From positions 64,914,184 to 64,978,183 of the forward strand of contig CM043942.1 of NCBI GenBank assembly GCA_014529385.2: DNA of 64,000 nt. Reading direction: 5' to 3'. The first letter of the stretch is position 1; every line of letters begins with the position of its first letter. This stretch comes from Adiantum capillus-veneris (Eukaryota > Streptophyta > Polypodiopsida > Polypodiales > Pteridaceae). Position numbers and translations under genes: made by a program. The notes under the pieces were generated by a model. That model did not search any database. It was not told the DNA's origin and saw only the letters and a list, made by a program, of their open reading frames with translations. Of the stretch, positions 21,441 through 32,249 are shown piece by piece.

Positions 21441-21457
21441 CCCCGGCAACGGCGCCA
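21441..21457 (-). other. primer-binding site, tRNA-Asp type
   Basis: On the minus strand TGGCGCCGTTGCCGGGG lies four bases inside the 5' LTR. It is the complement of a tRNA 3' end including CCA and matches the tRNA-Asp-type primer site known from Athila/Tat-like plant elements. Minus-strand DNA synthesis would start here. Confidence 0.9.
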
Positions 21458-21461
21458 AAAA

Positions 21462-22053
21462 TGTGCGCTCCTTGCCGCACTGTCGAAGCAAGGGACTTGC
21501 CAATACACCGTGTACGAGCCGTAGACGGCTCCAAGCACACAACTAGTTTAACTAGTAAGCTCAAAGAGGGCAATGGTGTGTCACTCACCGCCTTATGCTC
21601 CTGCCGTAGAGGATTCCTCGCCGCGAAGAAGAGGGAGACGCCGCTACGCCGCGCTCAACCGCCTCGCCACCGTCGTGCTGCCGCAACGCTCGATCACACA
21701 CACACTCTCACACACCCTCTCTCTCTCTCTCTCTCTCACACGTACACACACACAAGGAGATGGTGAAGGAGAAGGTGGAGATGGAGCAAGAGTAGATTCT
21801 ATTGCACAATGAGAGAATGACTCAATTTTACGTTTAATTGGCTTTTATGTGAGCTCACCCCATTCACACTTGGGCGCCCATGCTTAGCCAACTAACCCTA
21901 GCATGTTCGTGTTAGAGTGCGCCTCTCATCGGCGATCACTCTACCTTTCCCTATTGGACCGACAAGCCCGGTGCCTGACTCTAATTAAATAATTAATACG
22001 GTTACAGTGTCCATCGTAGGCGATAGGGTGTCCATGAGCCACGAGGGTTAACA
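21462..22053 (-). repeat. 5' LTR of the 13.5 kb gypsy
   Basis: 592 bp, TGTGCGCTCC...GGTTAACA on the + strand. It differs from the left LTR by scattered, mostly transition changes, a longer CT run and a 24 bp insertion around 21762-21785. In element orientation it carries the promoter; I cannot place a TATA box with confidence. Confidence 0.95.
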
Positions 22054-22058
22054 CCTAG
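22054..22058. other. target-site duplication CCTAG (right)
   Basis: Exact repeat of 8575-8579, marking the right insertion edge of the young gypsy element. Confidence 0.95.
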
Positions 22059-22920
22059 CCACACTCACACAGCTACTGGTTCTACTCCTAAAAAGCCCAG
22101 ATCATTGGATTTAATGAAGGGATTTAAAGCAAGAACTCAAAAACCAGTCTGTATAGAAACAACTGAGCAGCACACGCAAGAAACACAAACACAAGTTGAT
22201 TGCACCAATACCACTAACCAGCAAGCAGAAGCCAATCAAGATTCAAGAAGTATCTTTGCGCCATAGGCCAATATCATGACCATTGTTAAGCTAGATCGAC
22301 TATAGAGGTTTCAGATAGCACCTCTCAAAGGAAGATTGATCGTAAAGAAACGAGACATATCAGCTTTGCCATATCCATTTCCAGTGACAGCTTATAAAAT
22401 AGACAACACAGATCCAGAGGTCATCACTCAGGATTGTGCAACAACAATTCAATTAGGTTGGAATATAGTAGTTAATGCTATTGAACAAATGATGGAAGCT
22501 TAAACCTCTAGCTCCAGTACTATTGAAACCCTACAACTAGAACTTGAACAGGACGAGAAGGAGCTGAAGAAACTTAGGGAGGAGAAGACAAATTGGGCAG
22601 CTAGAAATCTAGCCATTCAGATACAAGAACTGTAGCACATGAGGGAGAAGGAAGCACTGGAAAAGAAAATCTACAACCTTCTCCAAGAAAACAAGACTAT
22701 TCAAGTATCAAAGGAAGATTCTCTAAGGAATGTTCATCGCTACCAAACACTACTAGAGGTCAAAAGATCAGATTTTAGGGATTTGTGAAAAACACATCAA
22801 GTAACAAAGGAAGCCATATATAAAAAATACATCTACCACAATCTAGTGCAGATTGTGGATAAGAATGGGGATTGAACTCTTAATGTATTTGATCTTGAAT
22901 CTTTCATTGAGACGGGCTAA
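22059..22920 (+). pseudogene. post-integrase coiled-coil frame, part 2
   Basis: Continuation of the + strand material interrupted at 8574. The translation is coherent over four or more stops: a Thr/Gln-rich start, then a globular stretch (GRLIVKKRDISALPYP), then a long heptad-like Leu/Glu/Lys coiled coil at about 22515-22780 (LELEQDEKELKKLREEK). One stop is TAG at 22636 between QEL and HMRE. No known domain. A coiled-coil protein encoded after integrase could be an accessory protein; gag of a neighbouring element is the alternative. It joins the protease region of the next element at about 23000. Confidence 0.45.
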
Positions 22921-25330
22921 TGATTATGCATTGGATATACGAGGAGATCAAGGTACTAAACAAGAAAATCAGGCATCAACCTCTAGTGATCACGTGGATA
23001 TTGTGTGAGCTAAAAAGAAAGAAGTAGATGTAGTGCCAATAGGAAAGAGAGAGAGAGAAGGATATGCCGCACTAGGTCCTAGCAAAAATAAAGGGAAAGG
23101 GAAAGAGGGTGAAGATGAAAAATCCAAGAGGAAAAGAAGACCTCGTGGACGATTTGAAGTGGTAGATATACCTATGGGAGAAGGCCAAACAACTTACAGT
23201 TAAAAGGAAGACCTGATTGGGAGGAAAGTAGATTGTACTTTTTGATTTGTTGATGAATATGGTGCCCATACTTAAAAGGGAGTGAAAGTCATTAATGAAT
23301 CCAAAGAAAGAGCCGAAGCATGGACAAGTTAGAGTGTTGGTTGTGGGAGAGTTACCCAACATTTGTCCTATGGTGAACACTTGGCACAAAGGTGTGGACA
23401 TGGGAGAAGCCTACATTGATGGAGGTTCTCAAGTCTGTGTGATCACACAGCATGTGTTGAGAGATTGGGTCTCATTACATGCGGAAGCTCTGGGTTTTGG
23501 ATTCAACTAGCAAACCATGCCAAAGTAAATTGTTTGGGAATGATGAAGAATTTGGAATTTTAAGTCTTTAATGTGATGGTCATAGTAAAATTTCATGTTC
23601 TGCCAGCTAGCTTGGGAGCTTTTGCTCTCATTTTGGGACGACCTTGGTTGAGAGCTCTTGGTGTCGTGCAAAATTGGGACAAGGGCACAATCTGTTTGTA
23701 TGGAAGGAAGGGTGAAAAGAGGGTGTTTGATATGACTTCCAATCAACCTATGGCATTAGAAAATGTGAGTGAGAATGACGAATCCGAAGTTACCAGTAAA
23801 GATAGTTCTAAAGACTCAAAAAGTAGCACTACTTTGAGTTTCAGTAATGAGGGTGAAGTGTCACTTAGACGAGGAAAAGAGAGAAGTTAGTGAAGTGTTG
23901 CAAATATCAGGGAATATAGAATTTAAATGCTTCAACCCGTTTAGAGCAACTTGAAGAGTTGATGCAACCTAAAGAAGAATTGCCAATGAAGAGAGAGTTG
24001 ATTCAAAATATGTTGATTGATTTGACACAAGGAGAAAGAAGGGACTATGTAGCAATGTTCAACAAGTTTTTAAATATTTTCATCACTTCATACCAAGAAA
24101 TAAGGGGTTTTGTTGGGGATCCTGTGAAAATTGAACTAGTTGAAGGGGAAAAGCAACTAAGACAGAAATTAAGAAGTATGGGTAAGGAATAAACGAATGA
24201 TCTAAAGGAAGAAGTGGATAAACTCTTGGATGCAAGGTTCATTATGCCAATTAATATTACTGAATGGGTGAACCCTGTAGTGGTCACTCCAAAGAAATAT
24301 GGGCATTGGCGAGTTTGTGTTGATTACAAGCCATAAAATGCAGTGACCAAGAAAGATCCTTACCCTTTTCCTTTTATTGATCAACTTCTAGATGCAGTCA
24401 CTAGCGTTGAAAGATACAGTGTCTGTGATGGTTATTCATGATATTTTTGCTTATCCTTGCTCCTGAAGATAAAAAAAAGACTACTTTTATCACGCCATGG
24501 GGTTGTTTCTACTTTTGTTGCCTTCCTTTGGGTTAACAAATGGGCATGGAGCTTTTGAAACAAAAGTGGATTGGGTCCTTACCCCATTGCTTGGGAAGTT
24601 TGTCAAAGGATTCATATATTATTTTTGTGTATACAATTTAAGAAAAGAGCATGTTCAAAAGCTTGAAATGACTTTTGCAAGGTATAATGAATGCGGGGGT
24701 CAATTAAACCCTAAAAAATTTCATTTGGTGCAGCCAAGGGTGAAGCTTCTTGGACATGTGATTTTGGAAAATGGGATTGAACCAAATTCAGAGAAAGTGG
24801 AAGCTTTGTTGTTGCTATTATCTCCAAAATATACCAGATAGTTGGCCACTTTCATAAAGAAGGTCAAATACCTGTCTCGTTTCATACCTTTTGCATCACA
24901 GCTATTGTATCCATTGTAGCAAACAATTAAGAATGATCCCTTGGAGTTGTCTCGTGAATGTGACGATGTTTTTGACAAAGTCTAAGAGGATTTGAGTACA
25001 CCGTCCATTATGCAAGCTCTTGAGTGGGAATTGGAGTTTTATGTTAACTTATGAGTGGGAGATGATGCTATTGGGACTATGTTGTTGCAAAAGGGGAAGG
25101 AATATCAATATATGAAGCCTTTTTGAATAGTAAGTTGGACAATACCTTTCATAAGGAGTTTCAGATCAAATGGGAAGGTCCTTTTACTATTCTGAATAAA
25201 TTTGATAATGGCACATAGCAGTTGCTTTGAGTGGTACACAGTATAAATATTGTGTTAATGGTTATAGATTGAAGAAGTATCTGGCACGTCTGAAGATAAT
25301 TGTAACAAACAAGATGCTATAAATAGAAGA
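22921..25330 (+). pseudogene. pol: Ty3/gypsy protease-RT relic with internal deletion
   Basis: A basic region (about 23040-23150) precedes a protease: IDGGSQVCVITQ at about 23415-23455 and LILGRPWLRALG at about 23625-23665. RT starts in the frame at 23959-24192 and continues after TAA (RFIMPINITEWVNPVVV, DGYS then a TGA) to about 24840 with shifts. Near 25090 the reading passes from an RNase H-like phrase (TMLLQKGKE) almost directly to the C-terminal integrase end (FQIKWEGPFTILNKF, LKKYLARLK). RNase H and the integrase core are therefore gone. A dead copy with DGG-type protease. Confidence 0.8.
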
Positions 25331-25439
25331 AGACGGTGTGGAAACATCTGAGGATGTAGATGAGGTTTCTGGGGATGACATGCAGCAGTTGTTCACTCTA
25401 GGAACCTCTGTTTGTCATGAATGATGAAGAAGGTTTGGA
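25331..25439 (+). other. tail of gypsy relic
   Basis: An acidic reading (EEDGVETSEDVDEVSGDD) follows the integrase end and stops just before the poly-G tract. No domain. Confidence 0.3.
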
Positions 25440-25469
25440 GGGGGGGGGGGGGGGGGGGGGGGGAGGGGG
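25440..25469. repeat. poly-G tract
   Basis: About 24 consecutive G, then A, then five G. It is a mononucleotide run that could form a G-quadruplex or mark a sequencing or assembly weak point. Confidence 0.9.
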
Positions 25470-26405
25470 TCGCAAGCTATGTCATGCGTTTTTGGATAAG
25501 CATAAAGTCACTAATTCATGCCAAGAAGCTTTCCCACTAGCCTCATGTATATATGTGTGCATAGCCCTGCAATCTTTGGAAGTGACCATGTAAACTTCAT
25601 GTACAAAGGTGTGATTTTTCCAAGGCTGAATGCTTATTTTTTGGGTTGTTTGAGACTCCAAAGTATGGTTTTCAATGATTACTTTCATCCGTGCTTTATA
25701 GCTTGTGAATCGGACTTGTACATCATGAGTTATGATCATTCGAGGTGGGCGGTCTCAACTTAGAAGGTGATTGCGGGAGCATGCGACAAGGTCAATTGGG
25801 CCAACTTGGGGGTCTAAGATTAGAAATGCTAAAATTTTACATTTTTGGAGATAGCCGAGGTGATGGGCTTTGAGCCATGTGTTATGGTGCGTCATTCGGT
25901 GATCAGAACAGCAAGTTATGCCTCGGGTAAAATTGTTCGAGAAGTGCGAAAAGGGAAAGTGGGAGGTATATAGGGCACTTTGGGAGCCCACTATAGTGTA
26001 TCAAAAGTGAGTGGAGATCTCTCAAGTCTTGGCTATGGGGGCTCGTTGTCGGGGGGTTTGTGTTCAAAAGGTGAGCCGAGAAGGCATGGGGCCTCTTGTT
26101 GTGAGAGGTGCAAGGAAGAGAGTTGCAACAGACACAATCAATGAGGACAAAGTTTGAAATAGATAGCTTGGACCACCAAAACTTGAATACCCAAAACGGA
26201 CAATGAACATTACCACTGCTTAATTTAAATTTTATTTGTGGAGTTTTAAGCTCCTTGCATCGGCTTCACCTGCCTCAATTAGCCTACTAAGGTTGTCTTG
26301 ATAATTTTTGTCTCCTTTGTTCGTCCTCTGCTACTTCAAGGTTGAAAGAGAGAGCCTGATATTCCCTTCGGCTATGGCTATGGGAGCTTGTTGTATGAGA
26401 GTTGG
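25470..26405. other. unassigned, possibly LTR sequence
   Basis: No coding motif on either strand; frames of 78-85 codons are unconvincing. It follows the end of a gypsy pol and may contain that element's 3' LTR, but I found no second copy in the window. Confidence 0.3.
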
Positions 26406-26409
26406 TTAA

Positions 26410-27744
26410 CACTAGGTTGGTAACCTAATAGGACATAAAAGTGTCCTTTCAGGGTTTTTAAAAAAACCTCCAAAACCATAGTAGATCCACTCATTTTGAA
26501 AAATCATTTCATGAGGTTATAGTTCAAGGCCTACTACACATGGAAAAAATAAGAAACTTGTAAAATTTCTCATCTTTTGGTCACACCAAGCCTCCAAAGT
26601 TGATGGACCAGTACATTTTCATCAAAACAGTCATTTCTTACGTTTTGTTGCATAAAAATAAGATTAGCGATTTTTGTAGGACTTGAGATAAATTTCCTAG
26701 TTAACTTCAATGGGTTGGTGATCAGAATATATGATTGCTTCTCACTCACTATTTTTTGTTTTGCCGAAATAGGTACAAAAAAGTTGAATTTTTACCATTC
26801 TGCAAACCTATCATCATAGTTTCTATAGCCACGCTCAATACAAATAATATATGCATGTTTTCTTAGTTCCCTATTGTCCTTTAGGTTCATAAGGAGCCAT
26901 GGAGCATGCCAAAAGAATAATACATCTCTTACCAAGGGGAATCTTGGGGACAAAGATGAAGTACTAAATACAACAAACATGAAAAAACTGGGTTCAATAT
27001 TATGAGTTGTAGAATCCCATAGAAACTATTCAATATCTAGCCAAATTTGATTCTTATGACTAGATATGGTTACTACCTACAAAATGCATGTAGTTGTCAC
27101 AAGAAACTAACAATATTGAAAAAGCTATACTTGATATACTAGAATGTTTCGTTTCCTTCTATAATTGAAAAAATCAACCATCGTTGTCTACTATGCAAAA
27201 TAGGGTATTAGGTGCCCCAAAACTCAAGGAATATTAGTTTTATGCTACACTATGCGACATAGAAAATCAAAACTACATTTGGATATCATGAAAGCCACCA
27301 AATAAATCATAGAAGAGCTAAAATTGGCTAAAAAACAGGATTTGACAATTTTTGTAATTTGGTCAAAACTTACAACTTTAACATTTATTTCTCACTAGAA
27401 TCATCAGGACATGTTGAGGACTATTAAAGATAGTTCTCTAGCCTTATAGACCTCATAAACATGAGTTCTAGAGTGGTATAGTTGCAAAAAGTTGAAAAAA
27501 GCCAAAAACAAGACCCGTTTTTTCACACAGTTTAGGTTGTGAAATGTTGTGCAAGGATGAGGTTAAAGATGGAATTTATATTCCAAAAAAATGTGGAGTT
27601 TTTTTCAGCTCATGAGACAACTTTCTAGACAGATAGCACCTCAAAATCCATTTTGAAACTCTTGACGTAATTCAAGGAAAATGGTCACTTAACAGGACAT
27701 AAAAGTGTCCCAGGACATAAAAATGTCCCATTACCAACCTAGTG
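26410..27744 (-). mobile_element. TTAA-type DNA transposon copy B, full length
   Basis: 1335 bp flanked by TTAA at 26406-26409 and 27745-27748. Ends are CACTAGGTTGGTAACC and (right) TTACCAACCTAGTG, a 14-15 bp inverted repeat. GGACATAAAAGTGTCC lies inside the left end; two tandem versions lie inside the right end. It matches copy C over its whole length in reverse orientation. The largest frame is about 60 codons, so it is non-autonomous. The 4-bp TTAA duplication is piggyBac-like, while the CACTA-type tip recalls CMC elements; the superfamily is unproven. Confidence 0.9.
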
Positions 27745-27748
27745 TTAA

Positions 27749-28482
27749 GGAGTTTAGGATTGGCTTAGAGTTGGCTTAGCATAGGTTTAGAATGGCTTAT
27801 GGAGGGTTTGAATGAGATTCAAATGGCTAGGGAGGTTTAGTTTAGGATTATGATGGGTTATGGGAGGATTGATTTTGGATGCAAATGGGCCTATGGAGTT
27901 GTTTCTTAGGAGCGGTTTGATGAGAGATTAGCTTAAGAGTGGCTATGGAAGTTTTGGTTTAAGTGGCTTAACAGGTTAGGATTCGGAATAGCTAAGGGGT
28001 TTGGCTTGTACGAGTGAGAAGAAGCAAGAAAAAGAGAGCTTTTGCTATCCTCCTTTGGAGAGAAGCCCCAAAGAATGAGGCCTCTTCCACTTTTTATTTA
28101 AAGCCAAGTTGGTAGTTTGCATGGGGAACTGTTTTTACTATTCTTGGCCAACCCATTAGCAATGTCACTAATGGGAAGCACCCCTTGATGATGTGGCAAT
28201 CTGATTTGGTGGGTGCACGAAAAGCTACGAAGTTGGGGCCGAATCGAACCGCCATGGCATGCTGCGAGATTTTCCCTTCTTTGGTGACCTCATCGAGTGC
28301 CCAGCTGATCAGCATGAGCAAGTCTTATCCCTCTACGCTGCCTCCCGTCTTGCTCGCTCATCTCTCTTTTTTCCTCCCTTTTGCTACACATCCTATTAAA
28401 ATTAGGGTGGCCCTTTGCCATAGCGGGCGGCCATGCCCTTTGATCTTGGGCTTTTGGGCGACCAACTCCTCTTGGGCGGCCA
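27749..28482. other. unassigned, with degenerate GGCTTA-rich repeats
   Basis: 27760-28000 is a purine-rich stretch repeating phrases such as GGCTTAG, GGTTTAG and GGTTATGG. 28090-28480 carries opposing frames (28185-28718 + and 28094-28321 -) with no recognised domain. It may belong to the mobile element hosting copy B. Confidence 0.3.
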
Positions 28483-28695
28483 CTACCCCACCACATTTAG
28501 CTTACATGTTAACCAAGGAAATTCAACGTGATTTTCTAATGTGCCACATTTGGCATACATATCTGCTAAAGCATGGTCCTTGCAGTAGTGGCTTTCATAA
28601 AAACACCACATTTGGCATAAATACCGATCAAAGCATTGCCGAGTTTTGGCATACATCCCGGCCAACTTCAATAAACCATATCCTTTTGACTCCAT
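28483..28695 (-). pseudogene. fragments of a plant PPR gene
   Basis: The minus strand contains three phrases typical of plant PLS-class pentatricopeptide repeats: LAGMYAKT, NALIGIYAKCGVF (in a second frame) and ALADMYAKCGTLEN. The xxMYAKCG phrase is a hallmark of these organelle RNA-binding proteins. Spacings of 34 and 62 nt are far shorter than a 31-36 residue repeat, so the copy is compressed by deletions and shifted in frame. No start, no other repeats. Most likely a captured or decayed host-gene fragment. Weak alternative: chance similarity, but three hits in 210 bp make that unlikely. Confidence 0.6.
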
Positions 28696-28739
28696 TGATC
28701 TTCACACTGCTCTCATAAGAACATTCTTCACACCCAGAC

Positions 28740-29590
28740 CCTAGTTGAAGCTCAAAAATTACAAGATGAACAATTGATTGAGGTGACCAGAGTGGTATAG
28801 AACTGGCCCCCGATCAAACTTAAACGGGCCATATCTTGACAACCAAAATCCCGATTGACAAACTGGAAAGACTGACATGCTCATCGATGTGAGCACTTCA
28901 GGCCCATGCATTCATATCATCTTTGACCCTTTATTAGCAGCAGCTGCCCAATCTAGTACGGATCTTCTACTCAATCAAACTTCAAACTATCATAATTTCC
29001 TATTTGTAGCTCCAATTGACGAGCCGTAAAGAAAGGCTTGTGGAGCACTTCAAGTACTACAATTTTGATCAATAAATGTTAGCATTAACAAGACATATTT
29101 TAGCCCTTTAGATCCGCATCCGCATACTTTTGGCTTAAAATTGGCTTGTTATCAAGGCCTTATTATTGTTGAATAATCATATAGGATTCAAATAAACCTG
29201 ATTGGCATCCCTTTGCTCATTTTCATCATGGAAGCAGAGCTGCAAGACATTGTGGGATCATGGGGAAGAAGATGGTGCATTTCAGGAGTTCACACTGCTT
29301 GGACAGGCACCTGGTCACTTATTTTGGTCCCCGAACACTTCCCCCCACCCCACTCCTTGGTCAAAGGGTCACCGACATCTCATTTTTTTCCCAGAAAAGG
29401 CCTAAAAGAGCCAATTAAAATATGCATGAGGAGAGAACCTTGTCGTCTAAGAACAGAGAGAAAAATCTTAAATATAAAAGATAAGAAAGGCCCACACATC
29501 CAAATTGGAGTATCTTTGCGTATCCATGATGGAAATTTAGTCCCTCCTAAGGTTTCAAAGCCCAGTTCCTGTATAGGTGTCCTCTATATA
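28740..29590. other. unassigned stretch
   Basis: No recognisable protein. The frame at 29213-29599 (+) overlaps the minus-strand gypsy end and is judged a shadow. Probably the left border zone of the gypsy copy starting near 29600. Confidence 0.3.
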
Positions 29591-30117
29591 TCCTTGTAAG
29601 AGGCCTTGCCGAGTTCCTCGAGAAATTCTCCCACTTGTTTCAGGTAAAACTAACCATTTTCCCAATCTTAGATCAATTGTATTTGTCTCATGAATGGTCT
29701 CCCTAGGATGATTTCTTAGTTGAGTTTCTTTTTGAAATCTACAATGGAAAAGGTATGTTGATAGTCAATTCCACAAGAGTTGACTATCACATTTTCTAGT
29801 AAGCCCATCAATTTCTCAATGTGTCCATCTATCAATTGCAGCTTCATCCTTGTTTGCCTAATTGTTGGTTTTCCCCAGGCTTCCCATATGGCTTTTGTTG
29901 CTATGTCTATGCCTACCCTATTGTCCAAAACAGCCATGGTGATTACAATGGTTACATCATTGTATTGTACTGGAAGGGTCGTGTTTCCCTTGTTCCCCTC
30001 ACAGTAGTCTCTAACTTTGTTCATGGGCATAGAGTTGACAAGTTTAGTCTGTATCTCCTTGTTTTGGAATTTTCCCAAGTTTGGTTGAGATACTCTCTTT
30101 AATCCCGTATTTTCCAT
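29591..30117 (-). pseudogene. gypsy protease (int1)
   Basis: The 133-codon frame at 29716-30117 contains AVLDNRVGIDIATKAIW, where the catalytic Asp is kept but the following Gly positions are altered (DNR instead of DSG/DGG), and then a typical protease body. The distal EIILGRPFM motif is readable past a stop at about 29690. The element breaks off near 29600, so RT, RNase H and integrase are absent. A closely similar protease lies at 54600-54975. Confidence 0.75.
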
Positions 30118-31352
30118 ATTGATTTAAAGATCTCCCCATAGGTGTGGTCGTAGCTTTAATAGCTCACCCAATGTGATTTTGCGTTCGATTGGGGTTGACA
30201 TAATGGATTGCAAATTTGCCATATCCAAGGTTTGATTTGGTTTATTTAGTTTTGTTGTTTTGCAGACCGTTGATTTATCTTCATTCTTACCTAGGTAGTA
30301 TTAAGATAGTGTTCGTGACCGTCCAGCTTTTGTTTGAATTCTCTGATCCCCAATCTCCATACAAAGATTGTTCATATAATCCCATGGGTGGTCTATCTAG
30401 CCATACCTTTCCAATTGGAGACAAGTTTAGAGTCAGACTCCCAACGTTTTCTTCCCTAACTTGATCCCACCACAAGTGGTTTGGCCAATCTTATTGAACT
30501 ATGGACACTTCATCCCATCCCTCCTAATTATTAGGAACTAGTGCAGGGTGGTAAGTGGGGATTGACTAAGGTTGTCAATAATGAACGGGTGGACCTGATT
30601 AGTCAGGTAACTATCGATCCCTACACACTAAAACATTTAGAAAACTTCTTCACTTGGAAGAGGAGTCCACCAACGGCTGTGCCCTCACATCTGTTAGGGG
30701 GAAAAAAGCGTTGGTTGAGGATACCTTAGCCCAATTGTGGCAGTTATAGGGCCGAAATAGTTTTTTGGACTTTGAATATGTTGTCACGTTTTCACTGCGA
30801 GACAGGACTAGGTCTTCTTCTAAGGCTATAGACCCATGCCATTGTCAATGCTAAAGGTCTATTCCTTGGATTTTTCTTGTTTAGATACTCTGATTTTTAT
30901 CAGACCTAGTGACCTGTCAAGGATCTCATCATGATCTTGGTATTGGCGGGTTGAGGACCTTAAACATATAGTTGCCTTCTGAACTAGCCATTCCATTTGG
31001 CCATTGGTAAGATTTATGGGATATTCATGAATCTGCAAGGCCAAGGTGATGGCCAGTTCCTTGGAATAGTGTCAGTTGATTAAACATGAAGCCCATGGCT
31101 TCCAAGACTTTGTGCCCGTGTCCTCCTGGATCCCAAGTGAAAAATAGGATCATTATCTGCAGTGTCCAAATGATAAAATTGGCATGCCAAATAGAACCAA
31201 ATTTGTAACCACCAATAGCGAGAGGGTAAATGAGCATCTTGGCTCTTGCAAAGACAGAACTGAAAATTATGATTCCCAAGAGTGTTCCAAGAATCCAACA
31301 TATATGGCCGCCTTGTTGGTGTGGTGAGCTTCAATTATCTTCAGAATCTTGC
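30118..31352 (-). pseudogene. gag-protease spacer of int1
   Basis: Minus-strand fragments such as GSLTLNLSPIGKVWLD (about 30400) match the spacer upstream of the protease at 54999-55487, and 30970-31380 matches 36793-37205 of int2. Frames are short and shifted. Relative to int2 about 650 bp is missing near 31385-31390. Confidence 0.6.
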
Positions 31353-32201
31353 TTACTCTCGCGATTGGAAAAACCTGCAAGCATATGTTGATATGTTGTC
31401 CATCTTCTGCAAAGCCTTGCTAGCATGTTTGTTTTCCTCTTCTCTTGTATGCTCCATGATCTTTGCATTCCCCTTACTCTGACGAGGCCTAATCAACACT
31501 TTACACCTTCTTACCCTTAGTGCCCAAGGTTGTCGATTGATTTCCTTGGTGCCTATTTCATCAAGGGTTAAAGATGTACTCTCATTTGTAACACAATTTT
31601 CTTGACTTACCTCCCTCTCTGGGGTGGCATCTTTTGATTCTTTAACCTCTTGTTCCACTGTTTGACTCCTTTGAACAAACTTCTCATTTGATCCTTCTTC
31701 TGTTATCTTCATCTTGACCTCTTCTGCAAGACCAATGATACTTGGTGTGCTGGTACCAATTGGTGGTGGGTGTAGGATGAGTGTAAGTGGTGATTGTGGC
31801 GATGGCTGCATCGATGGTTGTAGGAATTGAACTGGTGGGGCTAGCTGTGGTTGCACGGCTGGTGGTGGGATTTGAACAGGTGAGATTGGTTGCCTAGGTG
31901 GTGGTGGTCTTGCCCTTGGTAGAGAGATCTGATTTTGTCTCCCCCCTCTATTGAAATTCTGCCTTCTTGGATGTGGGCAGTAGTACATACCATGGCCGTC
32001 TTCCCCGCAATTGTAGAAGTGGTACTCTTGGTTTTTTCTTCGTTTTCCTCTTCCTTGTTCTAGATTTCTGACAGGTGCATGCCCTTGCTGCACCAGATGC
32101 ACGGATAAACTCTCTAGTTGGGTAGTGATGCGACTTAGCAGGTCTTGATGCTCCTCTGATGCCTCTTGCGGTTGGGCTCTATGTCTGGCTGTTGTAGTCA
32201 C
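31353..32201 (-). pseudogene. gag: gag nucleocapsid region, int1
   Basis: 282-codon frame with one zinc knuckle at about residue 62-76 reading FYNCGEDGHGMYYC: the first Cys of CX2CX4HX4C is replaced by Phe, whereas the sister copy (39581-40114) keeps CYNCVEDGH. A Pro/Gln-rich stretch follows (PPPPRQPISPVQIPPP), then a charged tail. The frame ends near the 650 bp deletion relative to int2. Confidence 0.8.
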
Positions 32202-32249
32202 TGGGGTTGGTCGGGACGAGCTTGTTTTCTTTGACTCGTTTACTCTTGC

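Larger units (their letters stand above)
8580..22053 (-). mobile_element. near-complete Ty3/gypsy LTR retrotransposon (13.5 kb)
   Basis: Both LTRs, TG...CA ends, 5 bp target duplications, a primer-binding site and a polypurine tract are present, and gag and pol read on the minus strand in the order LTR, leader, gag, protease, RT, RNase H, integrase, extra 3' frames, LTR. The primer site complementary to tRNA-Asp and the DGG-type protease fit plant Tat/Athila-like gypsy elements. By eye the LTRs differ by about 20 substitutions plus a 24 bp indel and microsatellite changes, so it is the youngest gypsy copy here. Coding is broken by nine in-frame stops and one frameshift, so it would need helper proteins to move. 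Confidence 0.95.
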
